This document shows, piece after piece, positions 9,651 through 18,981 of a stretch of DNA of 64,000 bases. Within the stretch, counting starts at the first letter, position 1, and every line of letters starts with the position of its first letter. This stretch comes from Porphyromonadaceae bacterium (GTDB lineage: Bacteria; Bacteroidota; Bacteroidia; Bacteroidales; Dysgonomonadaceae): contig JAJFTO010000004.1 in NCBI GenBank assembly GCA_021372865.1, forward strand, positions 124,001 to 188,000, in the 5' to 3' direction. The notes beneath the pieces are model-generated. The model was given only the letters and a program-made list of their open reading frames with translations, had not been told where the DNA came from and did not search any database. Position numbers and translations under genes: made by a program.

Positions 9651-9724
9651 TCGGACATTCCCTCGCTGTGCCAGGTGTTCAGCCCGACATGGTGGTGATA
9701 TCCGCCGGCGGAGAGGAAGGCTGC
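9651..9724 (-). repeat. 74-bp duplicated fragment of the glyoxalase gene
   Basis: This segment matches 10329-10402 at 72 of 74 positions; both differences are C/T. The matching part of the intact gene encodes the residues from AAFLSAGGYHHH to TWHSEGMS. Here it is joined on the left to locus-end DNA and on the right to unrelated GH92-like sequence, and the glyoxalase frame is not kept. It is a recombination scar or an assembly artefact. Confidence 0.9.
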
Positions 9725-10026
9725 AAACCTTCCATATTTCCGCCGTAAGGACTTAAACTGAAAGCAGAGCTGCCGCGGTAGCTGGTTACAACAATAGAGG
9801 GACCTGACAAAACATCTCCGGTAAAATCATTCCGCACGGGATATACACGGAGCATATTGTTGGGTAGATGTACTGTGGGATAAGCAGGCACCAGAAGATG
9901 GCTGATATTACCCATATAGGGATTACCGTAGTCTAAGGGGTCACTCGCGGTTACACTTAACTGTTGCCTGTATCCTGTAAGAAAAAAGAGAAGGCTACAA
10001 TTATTTTTGTAGAGATCGAGAAATAT
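9651..10026 (-). pseudogene. remnant of a GH92-like alpha-mannosidase N-terminus joined to a glyoxalase fragment
   Basis: On the minus strand a frame open from 10026 to the stop at 9679 contains YGNPYMGNISHLLVPAYP, then HLPNNMLRVYPVRNDFTG and TSYRGSSAFSLSPYGG. This resembles the start of the mature region of Bacteroidetes GH92 alpha-mannosidases; that match is from memory. It then runs into the 74-bp glyoxalase copy in a shifted frame and stops. No start codon precedes the conserved part except the ATG at 9915, in mid-motif. Only about 65 GH92-like residues of a roughly 750-residue enzyme remain, so it is dead. The 466-bp gap between intact genes (9574-10039) holds only this and the hairpin at 9601. 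Confidence 0.7.
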
Positions 10027-10039
10027 TCAAAATTTTGAT

Positions 10040-10534
10040 TTACAGGTCCTCCGCCTCGTGCAACAGATCACGCACGTTGAGAGCTTTGGTGAACATATTT
10101 AATGAGCCGTCGGCCTCGACCGGCCACTCATCCTTAGGCTTATCCCAGTAAAGTTCTACGCCATTACCGTCTGGGTCGTTCAGGTAGATCGCTTCAGACA
10201 CGCCGTGGTCGCTCGCTCCACTGAGCGGGTAATCAGCCTCGAGTAGCCGCTTCAGGATTAACGCCAGGTCGCGACGGGTGGGATAGGCGATAGCGGTATG
10301 GTAGAGTCCCACACTCTTCAATGGTGCCTCGGACATTCCCTCGCTGTGCCAGGTGTTCAGTCCGATATGGTGGTGATATCCGCCGGCGGAGAGGAAGGCT
10401 GCCTGCTTACCGTACATCATGGTGACCTCAAAGCCCAGTAGATCATGATAAAATGAAAGGGCACGATTCAGATCCGACACCTTTAGGTGAATATGTCCGA
10501 TACGTACCTGTGATGGTATAACATATTTGCTCAT
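10040..10534 (-). CDS. VOC-family glyoxalase/extradiol-dioxygenase-like protein (CatE-like)
   Basis: 164 aa. The two beta-alpha-beta-beta-beta modules of the vicinal-oxygen-chelate fold are visible. The first starts GHIHLKVSDLNRALSFYHDL, with the likely metal His16. The second contains GLYHTAIAYP and the Glu-bearing end NDPDGNGVELYWD. The layout resembles CatE-type catechol 2,3-dioxygenases and related glyoxalases; the substrate is unknown. It lies 18 bp downstream of the DUF6157 gene on the same strand, so the two are probably co-transcribed. A 74-bp piece of this gene is duplicated at 9651-9724. Confidence 0.85.
   Translation of the reverse strand: MSKYVIPSQVRIGHIHLKVSDLNRALSFYHDLLGFEVTMMYGKQAAFLSAGGYHHHIGLNTWHSEGMSEAPLKSVGLYHTAIAYPTRRDLALILKRLLEADYPLSGASDHGVSEAIYLNDPDGNGVELYWDKPKDEWPVEADGSLNMFTKALNVRDLLHEAEDL
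10329..10402 (-). repeat. parent copy of the 74-bp duplication inside the glyoxalase gene
   Basis: Identical to 9651-9724 except for two C/T differences. It is in frame with the intact glyoxalase gene, so this is the source copy. Confidence 0.9.
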
Positions 10535-10552
10535 AGGATATAATTTTTTCTT

Positions 10553-10966
10553 TTATTTCCATTCTCTTGACAATTTCATCGCCTTCACTTTTTTGATTTT
10601 TGTATCTGCCAAAAAATTTTGATATGCCGCAGTCTCTATTCCATAAATGGCCACTTTTCCCTCACTATTGCAATGGATACCATATCCATAGCTCTTGGCT
10701 AGTGGTGATGCGCGAAAGCAGGGCTGTCCCGTGGAAAAGAATTGTTTCCGCGCCTGTTCCTGTTCTTCCCTGGGTATATTGTTCCTCTCTGCATATACAC
10801 GAAAGAGGATTTCGTCGGAATTGTACTTGTAGGGATTTTCAATAATCAGTTCATACTCTATTTCTGCTACTGTCTTCTTATCTCTGGAAGGAGGGGGAGT
10901 TCCCTCCCTGACTTTTGTATCTAAAGAAACTTCGATAAATGTATCAAAATAGTTGGTAGTATGCAT
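10553..10966 (-). CDS. DUF6157 family protein
   Basis: 137 aa, soluble, no signal peptide. It starts MHTTNYFDTFIEVS and contains NPYKYNSDEILFRVYAERN and GQPCFRASPLAKSYGYGIH, the pattern I know from DUF6157 proteins; the family has no assigned function. It is the promoter-proximal gene of a pair with the glyoxalase. A weak minus-strand -7 candidate (TATCTTTA, 11001-11008) lies 35 bp upstream and differs from the Bacteroidetes consensus at its last base. The family call is good; the role is unknown. Confidence 0.8.
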   Translation of the reverse strand: MHTTNYFDTFIEVSLDTKVREGTPPPSRDKKTVAEIEYELIIENPYKYNSDEILFRVYAERNNIPREEQEQARKQFFSTGQPCFRASPLAKSYGYGIHCNSEGKVAIYGIETAAYQNFLADTKIKKVKAMKLSREWK

Positions 10967-11135
10967 ATTGATCTTCTGGATTGATTACAATTGATTCGAT
11001 TAAAGATATAACAAACTTGACCACGAAAAGGATCATTCTCGGGCGTCGCAAATTCTGATCTCTTATCATTGATATTGCAAATCCAAACCAAGCTACGATA
11101 TATGTTGTCTCTTGTTTTTATTTCATCGGATTCAC

Positions 11136-11166
11136 TTGCTGGTTGTTATAAATTTTTATATCTTTG
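11136..11166 (+). promoter_or_regulatory. Bacteroidetes-type promoter for the cupin gene
   Basis: TTG at 11136-11138 is followed after 20 bp by TATCTTTG at 11159-11166, a full match to the -33/-7 pattern of the primary Bacteroidetes sigma factor. Transcription would start about 28 bp before the ATG at 11201. Confidence 0.7.
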
Positions 11167-11200
11167 TTTATCAACCAAATAGTTTTGTAAAGAAAAGTTT

Positions 11201-11734
11201 ATGAAGAGAAAAGTGTTATTTTTTGGATTGGCGGCGATGCTGATGTCGGTATCCTGTGTGCGCCCTCAAAGTGAGGAAAGTCAGCCGGCAGAGGTGCCTG
11301 CTGATAGTGCAAGGACGGTTGAGTTCCGTGATTTTGGTCCCGAGCCGCTTGTGATTGACATTGAGCAGTATACCCTGCAGAATGAAACCTTCCGCACCGC
11401 CATATGGACCGGCAGCCTGATGCAGATGACGGTAATGACCCTGCAGCCGGGTGAGGATATCGGGTTGGAACTGCATACCACTACCGATCAGTTCCTCCGA
11501 GTGGAACAAGGGAGCGGTATTGTGATGATGGGTGACAGTGAAGAGAACCTCGACTTTCAACAGCGGGTAGAGGATGATTTTGCAATTTTTATTCCGGCAG
11601 GCAAGTGGCATAACTTACGCAATGATTCCGATGTGCCGCTGAAGCTTTATTCTATCTATACACCTGTGGAACATCCGCATGGTACCGTGCACAAAACCCG
11701 TGAAGAGGGAATTTTACACGATCACGACCATTAA
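11201..11734 (+). CDS. cupin-domain lipoprotein
   Basis: 177 aa with a lipoprotein signal (MKRKVLFFGLAAMLMSVSC, Cys19). A single cupin barrel covers about residues 65-160. Motif 1 is degenerate (PGEDIGLELHTTTDQFLRVE, one clear His, an Asp-Gln in place of the usual His-Glu), then GSGIVMMG, then motif 2 (IFIPAGKWHNLRN). The C-terminus EGILHDHDH is His-rich and may bind metal. Proteins of this type often resemble mannose-6-phosphate-isomerase-like cupins of unknown activity. It is monocistronic, with its own promoter. The substrate cannot be assigned. Confidence 0.85.
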   Translation: MKRKVLFFGLAAMLMSVSCVRPQSEESQPAEVPADSARTVEFRDFGPEPLVIDIEQYTLQNETFRTAIWTGSLMQMTVMTLQPGEDIGLELHTTTDQFLRVEQGSGIVMMGDSEENLDFQQRVEDDFAIFIPAGKWHNLRNDSDVPLKLYSIYTPVEHPHGTVHKTREEGILHDHDH

Positions 11735-12205
11735 ATAAAATGAGGCTGTTTCAAGATTTAGTTCACTACAACTCTCTTGTCAAATATACACTTATTTGTA
11801 AGAATATATTAATACTGTAAGGGTAAATGTCTCAAAATTGAGTCGGTCTCTTTTTTGTACTGTTAAAAAGAACGGCAAGCTCTCATTTCTATTAACGAAG
11901 ACCTGCCTGATTGTTTACAGATTAGTATCTTCTTGTTCGAAACCCTTTCCGGTTCTGTTTTCAGATCCGGACACAATCATTGTTAGCGTTAAATTATGTC
12001 AAGAACTTGACAAATAAAAATCAATTTTTTTAATTTTGTGTCAGGGAGAAACCTTATCCCTTTTTACTATGCCGGCCTTCACCGGAATGAAAAAGCAGGT
12101 CTGATCCAGGATATCATTTTGCTGAAAGTGACCGGCAGTTTTTTATATACAACAATTAAAAGTTTATTATTTGATTTTTTGTGAACATTGAAAGGAGGAT
12201 TATTT
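11735..12205 (+). other. intergenic region with a promoter near its right end
   Basis: 471 bp with no convincing gene. It is AT-rich and holds the promoter at 12007-12038. I saw no strong hairpin for the cupin gene and no repeat. A short minus-strand frame here overlaps the promoter and shows no domain. Confidence 0.6.
12007..12038 (+). promoter_or_regulatory. Bacteroidetes-type promoter for the NEW3/ABC operon
   Basis: TTGACA at 12007-12012 and TAATTTTG at 12031-12038; the spacing from TTG to the -7 box is 21 bp. It implies a leader of roughly 160 nt before the ATG at 12206. Confidence 0.6.
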
Positions 12206-13354
12206 ATGTTAAATCGCAAGCAGATTTTGACCCGAATTTTTCTGCCATTCTTACTGGTTATGCTATCTGGCAGCCTTACTGTAACCGCACAGTCACTACG
12301 TCTGTACACACCCTACCCGGAAATCACTGTCCCGCCGGGAGAAACCATCGATTACTCCATTGACCTGATCAATAACGGAGCATCTATCGCCACGGCGGAG
12401 GTCACCGTGGATGGAATTCCTGAAACATGGTCATATACGCTTCGTTCGGGCGGCTGGAGCGCCCGTCGTATCTCGGTCCTGCCGGGAGAGAAGAAAACAC
12501 TTAATCTCAAGGTTGAGCTGCCTTATGATATAGACAAGGGAAGTTATACCTTTCGGGTGCTCGCTCGGAACCACGCTGTGCTGCCCATCACCATCGAGGT
12601 TTCCGAGAAGGGGACGGTGAAGACAGAGTTCACCGCTGATCAGGGTAACATGCAGGGACATGCCACCTCAAACTTTAACTATAAAACCAAACTGGAGAAC
12701 CAGACCGGAGAAAAGCAGCTTTACGCACTCACTTCCCATGCACCACGTGGCTGGACGGTGGTTTTCAAACCCAACTATCAGCAGGCCTCTTCGGTGGAGA
12801 TTGAGCCCGGACAAAGCAAGGATATATCCGTGGAGATCAAGCCACCCTACAATGTAAAGGCAGGAAAATATACCATTCCGGTGATGGCTACCACCGGCTC
12901 CTCCTCAGCACGACTGGAGCTGGAGGCCGATATCTCGGGAAGTTACGGCGTTGAGCTGACCACCCCCGACGGTCGCCTCAGTGAGAAAATCACCGCCGGC
13001 AGGCGTAGGAACCTGGAACTGATGGTGCGCAACAGCGGCTCTACCGACCTGAACAGCGTCCGTATGACTGCTGTCAAGCCCCGGGGCTGGGAGGTAACCT
13101 TTACACCAGACACCATCCCCTTTATTGCCGCGGGTGAGAGTACTCAGATAAGGGCAGAGGTGAAGGCTTACGGGAAAGCTATCCCGGGCGACTATGTCAT
13201 TAACCTCACTGCACAGACCCCCGAGATTAATGCTGATGCTTCGTTTCGCATGTCGGTCAGGACACCCCTGCTCTGGGGCTGGCTCGGCATACTGATCATC
13301 CTTAGTGCGATTGGTACTGTTTATTGGCTGTTTCGTAAATATGGAAGGAGGTAA
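12206..13354 (+). CDS. NEW3-domain membrane-anchored protein of an ABC export system
   Basis: 382 aa. An in-frame TTG at 12188 is rejected because an unusually strong ribosome-binding site (AAAGGAGGA, 12190-12198) points to the ATG at 12206. It has a signal peptide (LLVMLSGSLTVTAQS), then three Ig-like/NEW3 repeats. Two carry the APRGWTVVFKP and KPRGWEVTFTP signature with PGQSKDISVEIKPPYNVKAGKYTIPV; the first is VDGIPETWSYTL. A single C-terminal transmembrane helix (LLWGWLGILIILSAIGTVYWL) ends in a positive tail, so the repeats face the periplasm. It is followed after 3 bp by an ABC ATPase and then a permease. Such proteins (COG1470-like) accompany ABC-2 exporters; the role is unproven. Confidence 0.85.
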   Translation: MLNRKQILTRIFLPFLLVMLSGSLTVTAQSLRLYTPYPEITVPPGETIDYSIDLINNGASIATAEVTVDGIPETWSYTLRSGGWSARRISVLPGEKKTLNLKVELPYDIDKGSYTFRVLARNHAVLPITIEVSEKGTVKTEFTADQGNMQGHATSNFNYKTKLENQTGEKQLYALTSHAPRGWTVVFKPNYQQASSVEIEPGQSKDISVEIKPPYNVKAGKYTIPVMATTGSSSARLELEADISGSYGVELTTPDGRLSEKITAGRRRNLELMVRNSGSTDLNSVRMTAVKPRGWEVTFTPDTIPFIAAGESTQIRAEVKAYGKAIPGDYVINLTAQTPEINADASFRMSVRTPLLWGWLGILIILSAIGTVYWLFRKYGRR

Positions 13355-13357
13355 TTT

Positions 13358-14146
13358 ATGCAGTCATCAACCATTGAAATCACCCATATCACCAGGAAGT
13401 ATGGAGATTTTACGGCGGTGGATAATCTTACTCTTTCGATAGGCAAAGGTGAGGTCTTTGGGTTGCTGGGACCCAACGGTGCCGGAAAATCGACTACCAT
13501 TCTAATGCTGATGGGGCTGACTGAACCCTCCTCGGGCAGTATGCGGATCTGTGGATTGGACCCTGTACGTCAGCCTATTGAGGTGAAAAAGAAGGTGGGC
13601 TACCTTCCTGAGGATGTGGGTTTCTATGACGACCTCACCGGACCGGAGAATCTGGTTTATACTGCCCGTCTGAATGGTATTCCCGAGCGTGAGGCCGAAG
13701 AGAGGGCTCTTCTGTTGATGCGGCGAGTAGGTTTGGGGGAGGAGATGGATAAAAAGGCTGGGAAGTACTCCCGTGGCATGCGTCAGCGCCTGGGTCTTGC
13801 CGATGTGTTAATGAAAGATCCGGAGGTGATCATCCTCGACGAACCCACGCTCGGTATTGATCCGTCGGGGATCAGGGATTTTCTGGGGTTGATTGTCAGC
13901 CTTAGCCGTGAAGAGGGCATTACTGTGCTCTTCTCGTCTCACCATCTGCATCAGGTACAACAGGTGTGCGACCGTGTGGGCATCTTCGTGAAAGGCCGTC
14001 TGCTAGCGCAGGGCGATATCGCTTCGCTGGCACGTCAGCTGTTTGCCGACAGTGATGAGAGTGGTCAGGAATATGGTCTGGAAGATATTTATTACCGTTA
14101 TTTTGAAGGAGAAAGTAAAGATGAAAGTAACAGCCATTCAGCATAA
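13358..14146 (+). CDS. ABC transporter ATP-binding protein (CcmA/NatA type)
   Basis: 262 aa. Walker A GPNGAGKS (about residues 40-47), signature [16 protein letters not shown] (a variant of LSGGQ, as usual in ABC-2 ATPases), Walker [16 protein letters not shown] and the H-loop His in LFSSHHLHQ are all present. The start is fixed by AAGGAGGT at 13345-13352, which overlaps the end of the NEW3 gene. The last 26 bp overlap the permease gene, so the two are translationally coupled. It energises the permease downstream. The substrate is unknown. Confidence 0.92.
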   Translation: MQSSTIEITHITRKYGDFTAVDNLTLSIGKGEVFGLLGPNGAGKSTTILMLMGLTEPSSGSMRICGLDPVRQPIEVKKKVGYLPEDVGFYDDLTGPENLVYTARLNGIPEREAEERALLLMRRVGLGEEMDKKAGKYSRGMRQRLGLADVLMKDPEVIILDEPTLGIDPSGIRDFLGLIVSLSREEGITVLFSSHHLHQVQQVCDRVGIFVKGRLLAQGDIASLARQLFADSDESGQEYGLEDIYYRYFEGESKDESNSHSA

Positions 14147-15185
14147 GTATATGACCAGAGCGTTCTGGGAGGAACGACTGCGTAATATCATACCTGAGCT
14201 GCGCGATCAGTTGATCTCTTACCGCCGGTCGGGTGCAGCACCGGGTGTATTCCGGTCGATGGTTTTGAAGGAGGTAGGCGATCATTTCCGCAGCTGGAGG
14301 GTGATTATCCTGATGGTGATTATCCTGCTCACCTGTATCGGGTCGCTCTATACCGCACTCACCGCGATTAGTGATACTGGTAGTGCGGGTAACAGTGACG
14401 AGACCTTCTTCTTTCTGCATCTCTTTACCCTGTCCGACGGAAGCTTGCCTCCCTTTTTCGTCTTCATAGGGTTCCTGGGCCCGCTGCTGGGCATCAGCCT
14501 CGGCTTCGATGCCGTTAACTCGGAGCAAAATAGGGGTACACTAAGTCGTCTACTGGCGCAGCCTATTCCGCGAGACTACGTGATCAACGCCAAGTTTGTC
14601 GCAGCATTACTGGTGATCGCACTCCTTTTCTTCGTACTGAGCTTTACGGTAATCGGTGCAGGGTTGCTGACCCTGGGCATTCCGCCCACACCCTCAGAGT
14701 TTATGCGGATCCTCTCTTTCATGCTGCTCAGCATTGTCTATGTGGCGCTGTGGCTTAACTTGTCGGTCTACTTCTCCGTCCGGTTCAGGCAGCCCGCCAC
14801 CTCGGCGCTTGCCGGCATCGCCGTCTGGCTCTTCTTCACGGTCTTCTACCCGCTTATCGCCAATCTGCTGATCAAGGCGGCGGCACCGTCGCCCTACGCT
14901 TCGGGACGATCGGTCTACCTGTTTGAGCGGTTCCGTTTTCTGCTGATGCAAGTGATGCCCAATGAGCTCTACAGCCAGGCCACCTCCACATTGCTGATGC
15001 CTTCCGTGCGTAGCCTTGGACCGCTTACAATGGAGCAGATGGAGGGGGCCATCCCCGGCCCACTGCCGCTGGGTCAGAGTCTGTTACTGGTCTGGCCACA
15101 ACTCACCGGACTGATCTCTCTCACTATCTTCTGTTTTATCCTCTCCTATCTCGCCTTCATGCGACGTGAAATCCGGTCGAGATAA
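14121..15185 (+). CDS. ABC-2 type permease
   Basis: 354 aa. An ATG at 14043 in the same frame lies deep in the ATPase gene. The ATG at 14121, with AAGGAGAAAG 5-10 bp upstream, is preferred. About six transmembrane helices are visible, beginning with [20 protein letters not shown], then [34 protein letters not shown] and [19 protein letters not shown], and ending [17 protein letters not shown] large loop precedes the last helix. The sequence [22 protein letters not shown] between helices is typical of ABC-2 permeases related to NosY. With the ATPase and the NEW3 protein it forms a three-gene export or membrane-maintenance system. Confidence 0.9.
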   Translation: MKVTAIQHKYMTRAFWEERLRNIIPELRDQLISYRRSGAAPGVFRSMVLKEVGDHFRSWRVIILMVIILLTCIGSLYTALTAISDTGSAGNSDETFFFLHLFTLSDGSLPPFFVFIGFLGPLLGISLGFDAVNSEQNRGTLSRLLAQPIPRDYVINAKFVAALLVIALLFFVLSFTVIGAGLLTLGIPPTPSEFMRILSFMLLSIVYVALWLNLSVYFSVRFRQPATSALAGIAVWLFFTVFYPLIANLLIKAAAPSPYASGRSVYLFERFRFLLMQVMPNELYSQATSTLLMPSVRSLGPLTMEQMEGAIPGPLPLGQSLLLVWPQLTGLISLTIFCFILSYLAFMRREIRSR

Positions 15186-15595
15186 AAGGTAAATGGACAG
15201 AGTTGTAAATTTTTTTCAATAATCCGTGTTCCAGCGGATTGGAAAAAATATGGAGGGTGTCTCCTTGCCGCAGAAAGAGTTGCCAGTTCATTCATGTCAC
15301 CCCATGATGCTCTGAATGAAACATGGCCTAAAAAATGATGGAATGATCTCGTTATTCTGTAATACTGAGGTAGAATGATGCCTCATCATTTAAAGAATGG
15401 AGGCAGATGGATTTGTGCGGTCATTAAAAACAAACAGAAGGGTTGAAGTCGTAATACTCCAACCCTTCCGTATATAAGCGGCATGTCAATAACGCTTTCT
15501 AAAGCTGTCAGCCGTATACCTGTTTCACCGGGTATGGCCTGTGAATGTTGCAGGTGCTCAAGATGGTTTTTTAAATAAACATTATAATAATAGAC
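15186..15595. other. intergenic region between convergent operons
   Basis: 410 bp between the permease gene (+) and the peroxiredoxin gene (-). The hairpin at 15437-15468 is the only structure seen. No coding frame with a recognisable domain occurs. Confidence 0.6.
15437..15468 (-). terminator. rho-independent-like terminator of the peroxiredoxin gene
   Basis: GAAGGGTTG (15437-15445) pairs with CAACCCTTC (15460-15468), and an inner AGT/ACT pair is possible. On the minus strand the stem is followed by a T-rich tract (CTGTTTGTTTTTAA), so it reads as a terminator about 130 bp after the peroxiredoxin stop. Confidence 0.65.
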
Positions 15596-16228
15596 TTACT
15601 TCTTGGACAGGTAATCGGCAATTCCTTCCTGTGTGGCTGAAAGCCCTCTGTCCCCTTTGTGCCAGTCGGCAGGACACACTTCACCATATTCTTCGGTGAA
15701 CTGCAGCGCATCAATCACCCGCAGTATTTCATCTACACTTCTGCCCAGAGGCATATCATTTATAACCTGGTGACGTACAATTCCCTCCTTGTCTATCAGG
15801 AAGAGTCCACGGTAAGCTTCTGGCGAACCTTCAAAAAGCGTATTGCCAGAATCATCCATGGTATACTCTCCGGCAAGCACATCGTAGGCCATGGAGATGG
15901 TCAATGAATGATCCGCCACAATGGGATAAGTGACACCCTGGATGCCTCCATCACTCTTGGGAGTCTGCAGCCATTTCCAATGCGATACGGCTGAATCGGT
16001 AGATGCGGCTACCACCACAGTATCCCTTTCCTCAAATTCCTTTAGCTTTTGCTGAAATGCGTGGAGTTCTGTGGGGCATACGAAAGTAAAATCCGCAGGA
16101 TAAAAGAAGAATACCACATATCTTTTCCCCAGATAATCATCCAGCGAGAAATTTTCTACTATTTCTGATCCGTTAATTACGGCAGGAGCCCAAAACACAG
16201 GGGCTCTTTTTCCAACTAATACTGACAT
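15596..16228 (-). CDS. typical 2-Cys peroxiredoxin (AhpC/Prx1-like)
   Basis: 210 aa. It reduces H2O2 and alkyl hydroperoxides in the cytoplasm. The peroxidatic Cys51 lies in YPADFTFVCPTEL and the resolving Cys185 in GEVCPADWHKG, with the C-terminal YLSKK tail (the YF-type motif that makes enzymes sensitive to overoxidation is not clear). STDSAVSHWKW and GLFLIDKEGIVRH are family blocks. It is monocistronic with its own promoter and terminator. An OxyR gene lies 15 kb away and could control it, but no OxyR site was recognised. It resembles eukaryote-like and bacterial Prx1 proteins more than E. coli AhpC. Confidence 0.93.
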   Translation of the reverse strand: MSVLVGKRAPVFWAPAVINGSEIVENFSLDDYLGKRYVVFFFYPADFTFVCPTELHAFQQKLKEFEERDTVVVAASTDSAVSHWKWLQTPKSDGGIQGVTYPIVADHSLTISMAYDVLAGEYTMDDSGNTLFEGSPEAYRGLFLIDKEGIVRHQVINDMPLGRSVDEILRVIDALQFTEEYGEVCPADWHKGDRGLSATQEGIADYLSKK

Positions 16229-16263
16229 AATAATTCAATGATTAAATATGATTAATCGTTGGC

Positions 16264-16271
16264 CAAAGATA
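16264..16271 (-). promoter_or_regulatory. -7 box for the peroxiredoxin gene
   Basis: The minus strand reads TATCTTTG here, 35 bp upstream of the ATG; no clean -33 TTG is visible. Confidence 0.5.
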
Positions 16272-16424
16272 AGGATTTTGGAACCGAAAAGAAAATTACC
16301 ACGAGAATATGATATATAGAAATTTTTTATCAATTGGAGCAAACAATCTTCGTCCCTGAACTGTTATGCCGCTCAGAATAATAAAATTAACATTCATTTC
16401 GGCATATTATCTGCGAAAAATATG

Positions 16425-16432
16425 TACTTTTG
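16425..16432 (+). promoter_or_regulatory. -7 box for guaB
   Basis: TACTTTTG matches TAnnTTTG and lies 29 bp before the ATG at 16462. The -33 region is weak. No purine riboswitch-like structure was recognised. Confidence 0.5.
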
Positions 16433-16449
16433 CATGCAATAAAAAATAA

Positions 16450-17940
<1,491 letters not shown>

Positions 17941-17971
17941 GTATCGTGTAGCCACAAAAGTATAAATAATC

Positions 17972-18000
17972 AGAAAGGGACCGTTATTCGGTCCCTTTCT
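17972..18000. terminator. bidirectional terminator between guaB and the pcm-like gene
   Basis: AGAAAGGGACCG (17972-17983) pairs perfectly with CGGTCCCTTTCT (17989-18000) around a 5-nt loop. The pcm-like gene (minus strand) ends at 17984, so one arm of the stem encodes its last residues. Confidence 0.85.
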
Positions 18001-18745
18001 GCATGGGTACAAAGATAAAGTCTCCATGCGTGGTCTGGCTGTATCTGTCCTCACCTGTGCGCCTGACCACGGTCATCTTCTGACCGTGCCGTCCGCCCAG
18101 CGGGAGCACCATCCGTCCGCCGATGCTGAGTTGTTCCTTTAGTTTTTCCGGTATCACTTCCGGTGCTGCCGTGATCAGGATCTTGTCGAAAGGAGCTTCT
18201 TCCGGCAACCCTTCGTAACCGTCTCCAAAAAAGAGATGGGGATGGTATCCCAGTCTGTGGAGCGTCTCTTTTGCGGTAAGATACAGCTCTTCATATCTTT
18301 CAATGCTGTACACCTCTGCCCCCATCTCACAGAGAACGGCTGCCTGATAGCCGCTTCCGGTACCTATCTCCAGCACTTTTTCGCCTGGTTTCAGTTGAAG
18401 CAACTCTGTCTGGAAAGCAACGGTATAGGGCTGGGAGATGGTCTGCCCCTCTTCGATGGGTAGCGGCCGGTCGAGATAGGCGTATTCGATCAGGCTCTTG
18501 TCCACGAATTGTTCTCTGGGGATTTTTGCAATGGCCGCCAACACGCGTTCGTCCCTGATCCCTTTTCTTTTCAGATCTTTGGCGAGTTCCTCCGCTTTTT
18601 CGTTTTTATTTTGAGCGCTATCGGCCATGAGTGTATCCGTTTTTTCTTTTTGTTTGTTCTCTGTCTGTGGTATGCAGGTAACAGTCAGGGTACCGTAAAA
18701 CATCACAAAGAACAGTAACAGGATTTCTCTTCTACTTGTTCTCAT
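17984..18745 (-). CDS. pcm: exported protein-L-isoaspartate O-methyltransferase
   Basis: 253 aa. Pcm methylates L-isoaspartyl residues in damaged proteins using S-adenosylmethionine. The catalytic fold is complete: IPREQFVDKSLIEYAYLDRP, ISQPYTVAFQTELLQL, SAM motif I VLEIGTGSGYQAA, DGYEGLPEEAPFDKILITAA and MVLPLGGRHGQKM. About 40 extra N-terminal residues form a hydrophobic segment (ILLLFFVMFYGTLTVTC, a non-canonical lipobox at Cys24) and then a charged linker with KQKEKTD and AQNKNEKAEE. The enzyme therefore appears to be exported or membrane-anchored, which is odd for a SAM-dependent enzyme. A -7 box lies at 18771. It converges on guaB. Confidence 0.9.
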   Translation of the reverse strand: MRTSRREILLLFFVMFYGTLTVTCIPQTENKQKEKTDTLMADSAQNKNEKAEELAKDLKRKGIRDERVLAAIAKIPREQFVDKSLIEYAYLDRPLPIEEGQTISQPYTVAFQTELLQLKPGEKVLEIGTGSGYQAAVLCEMGAEVYSIERYEELYLTAKETLHRLGYHPHLFFGDGYEGLPEEAPFDKILITAAPEVIPEKLKEQLSIGGRMVLPLGGRHGQKMTVVRRTGEDRYSQTTHGDFIFVPMQKGTE

Positions 18746-18770
18746 TGTTTCAATTCATTGATTTACCGGA

Positions 18771-18778
18771 CAAACATA
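18771..18778 (-). promoter_or_regulatory. -7 box for the pcm-like gene
   Basis: The minus strand reads TATGTTTG, 25 bp before the ATG; a minus-strand TTG (18803-18805) lies 24 bp further upstream. Confidence 0.45.
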
Positions 18779-18981
18779 AATAAAAAAGAGGAGATTTTAC
18801 TACAATCAACTAAAAATCAAACAGGACAGAATATTCTTTTTCCCGAGTGTACCGACTCTTTCCGGTCAGATAAAGCAATTCAAAGCTACATCGCTTTTAC
18901 GAGCTTCTTCCTGAACGATTGTGAGCGGTATTCAAATAAAAATTGTATATTTCGCCCAATTTTAAACAACAGACAGGAAGC

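Noticed and set aside
9601..9724. Insertion-sequence end or attachment site at the locus edge
   Set aside because: The inverted repeat at 9601-9636 has no matching partner, no transposase or integrase is present, and no target-site duplication was seen. The 74-bp repeat is explained by the glyoxalase gene.
13920..14528. 202-residue open frame on the minus strand
   Set aside because: Crosses the ATPase-permease junction antisense; both plus-strand genes are well supported.
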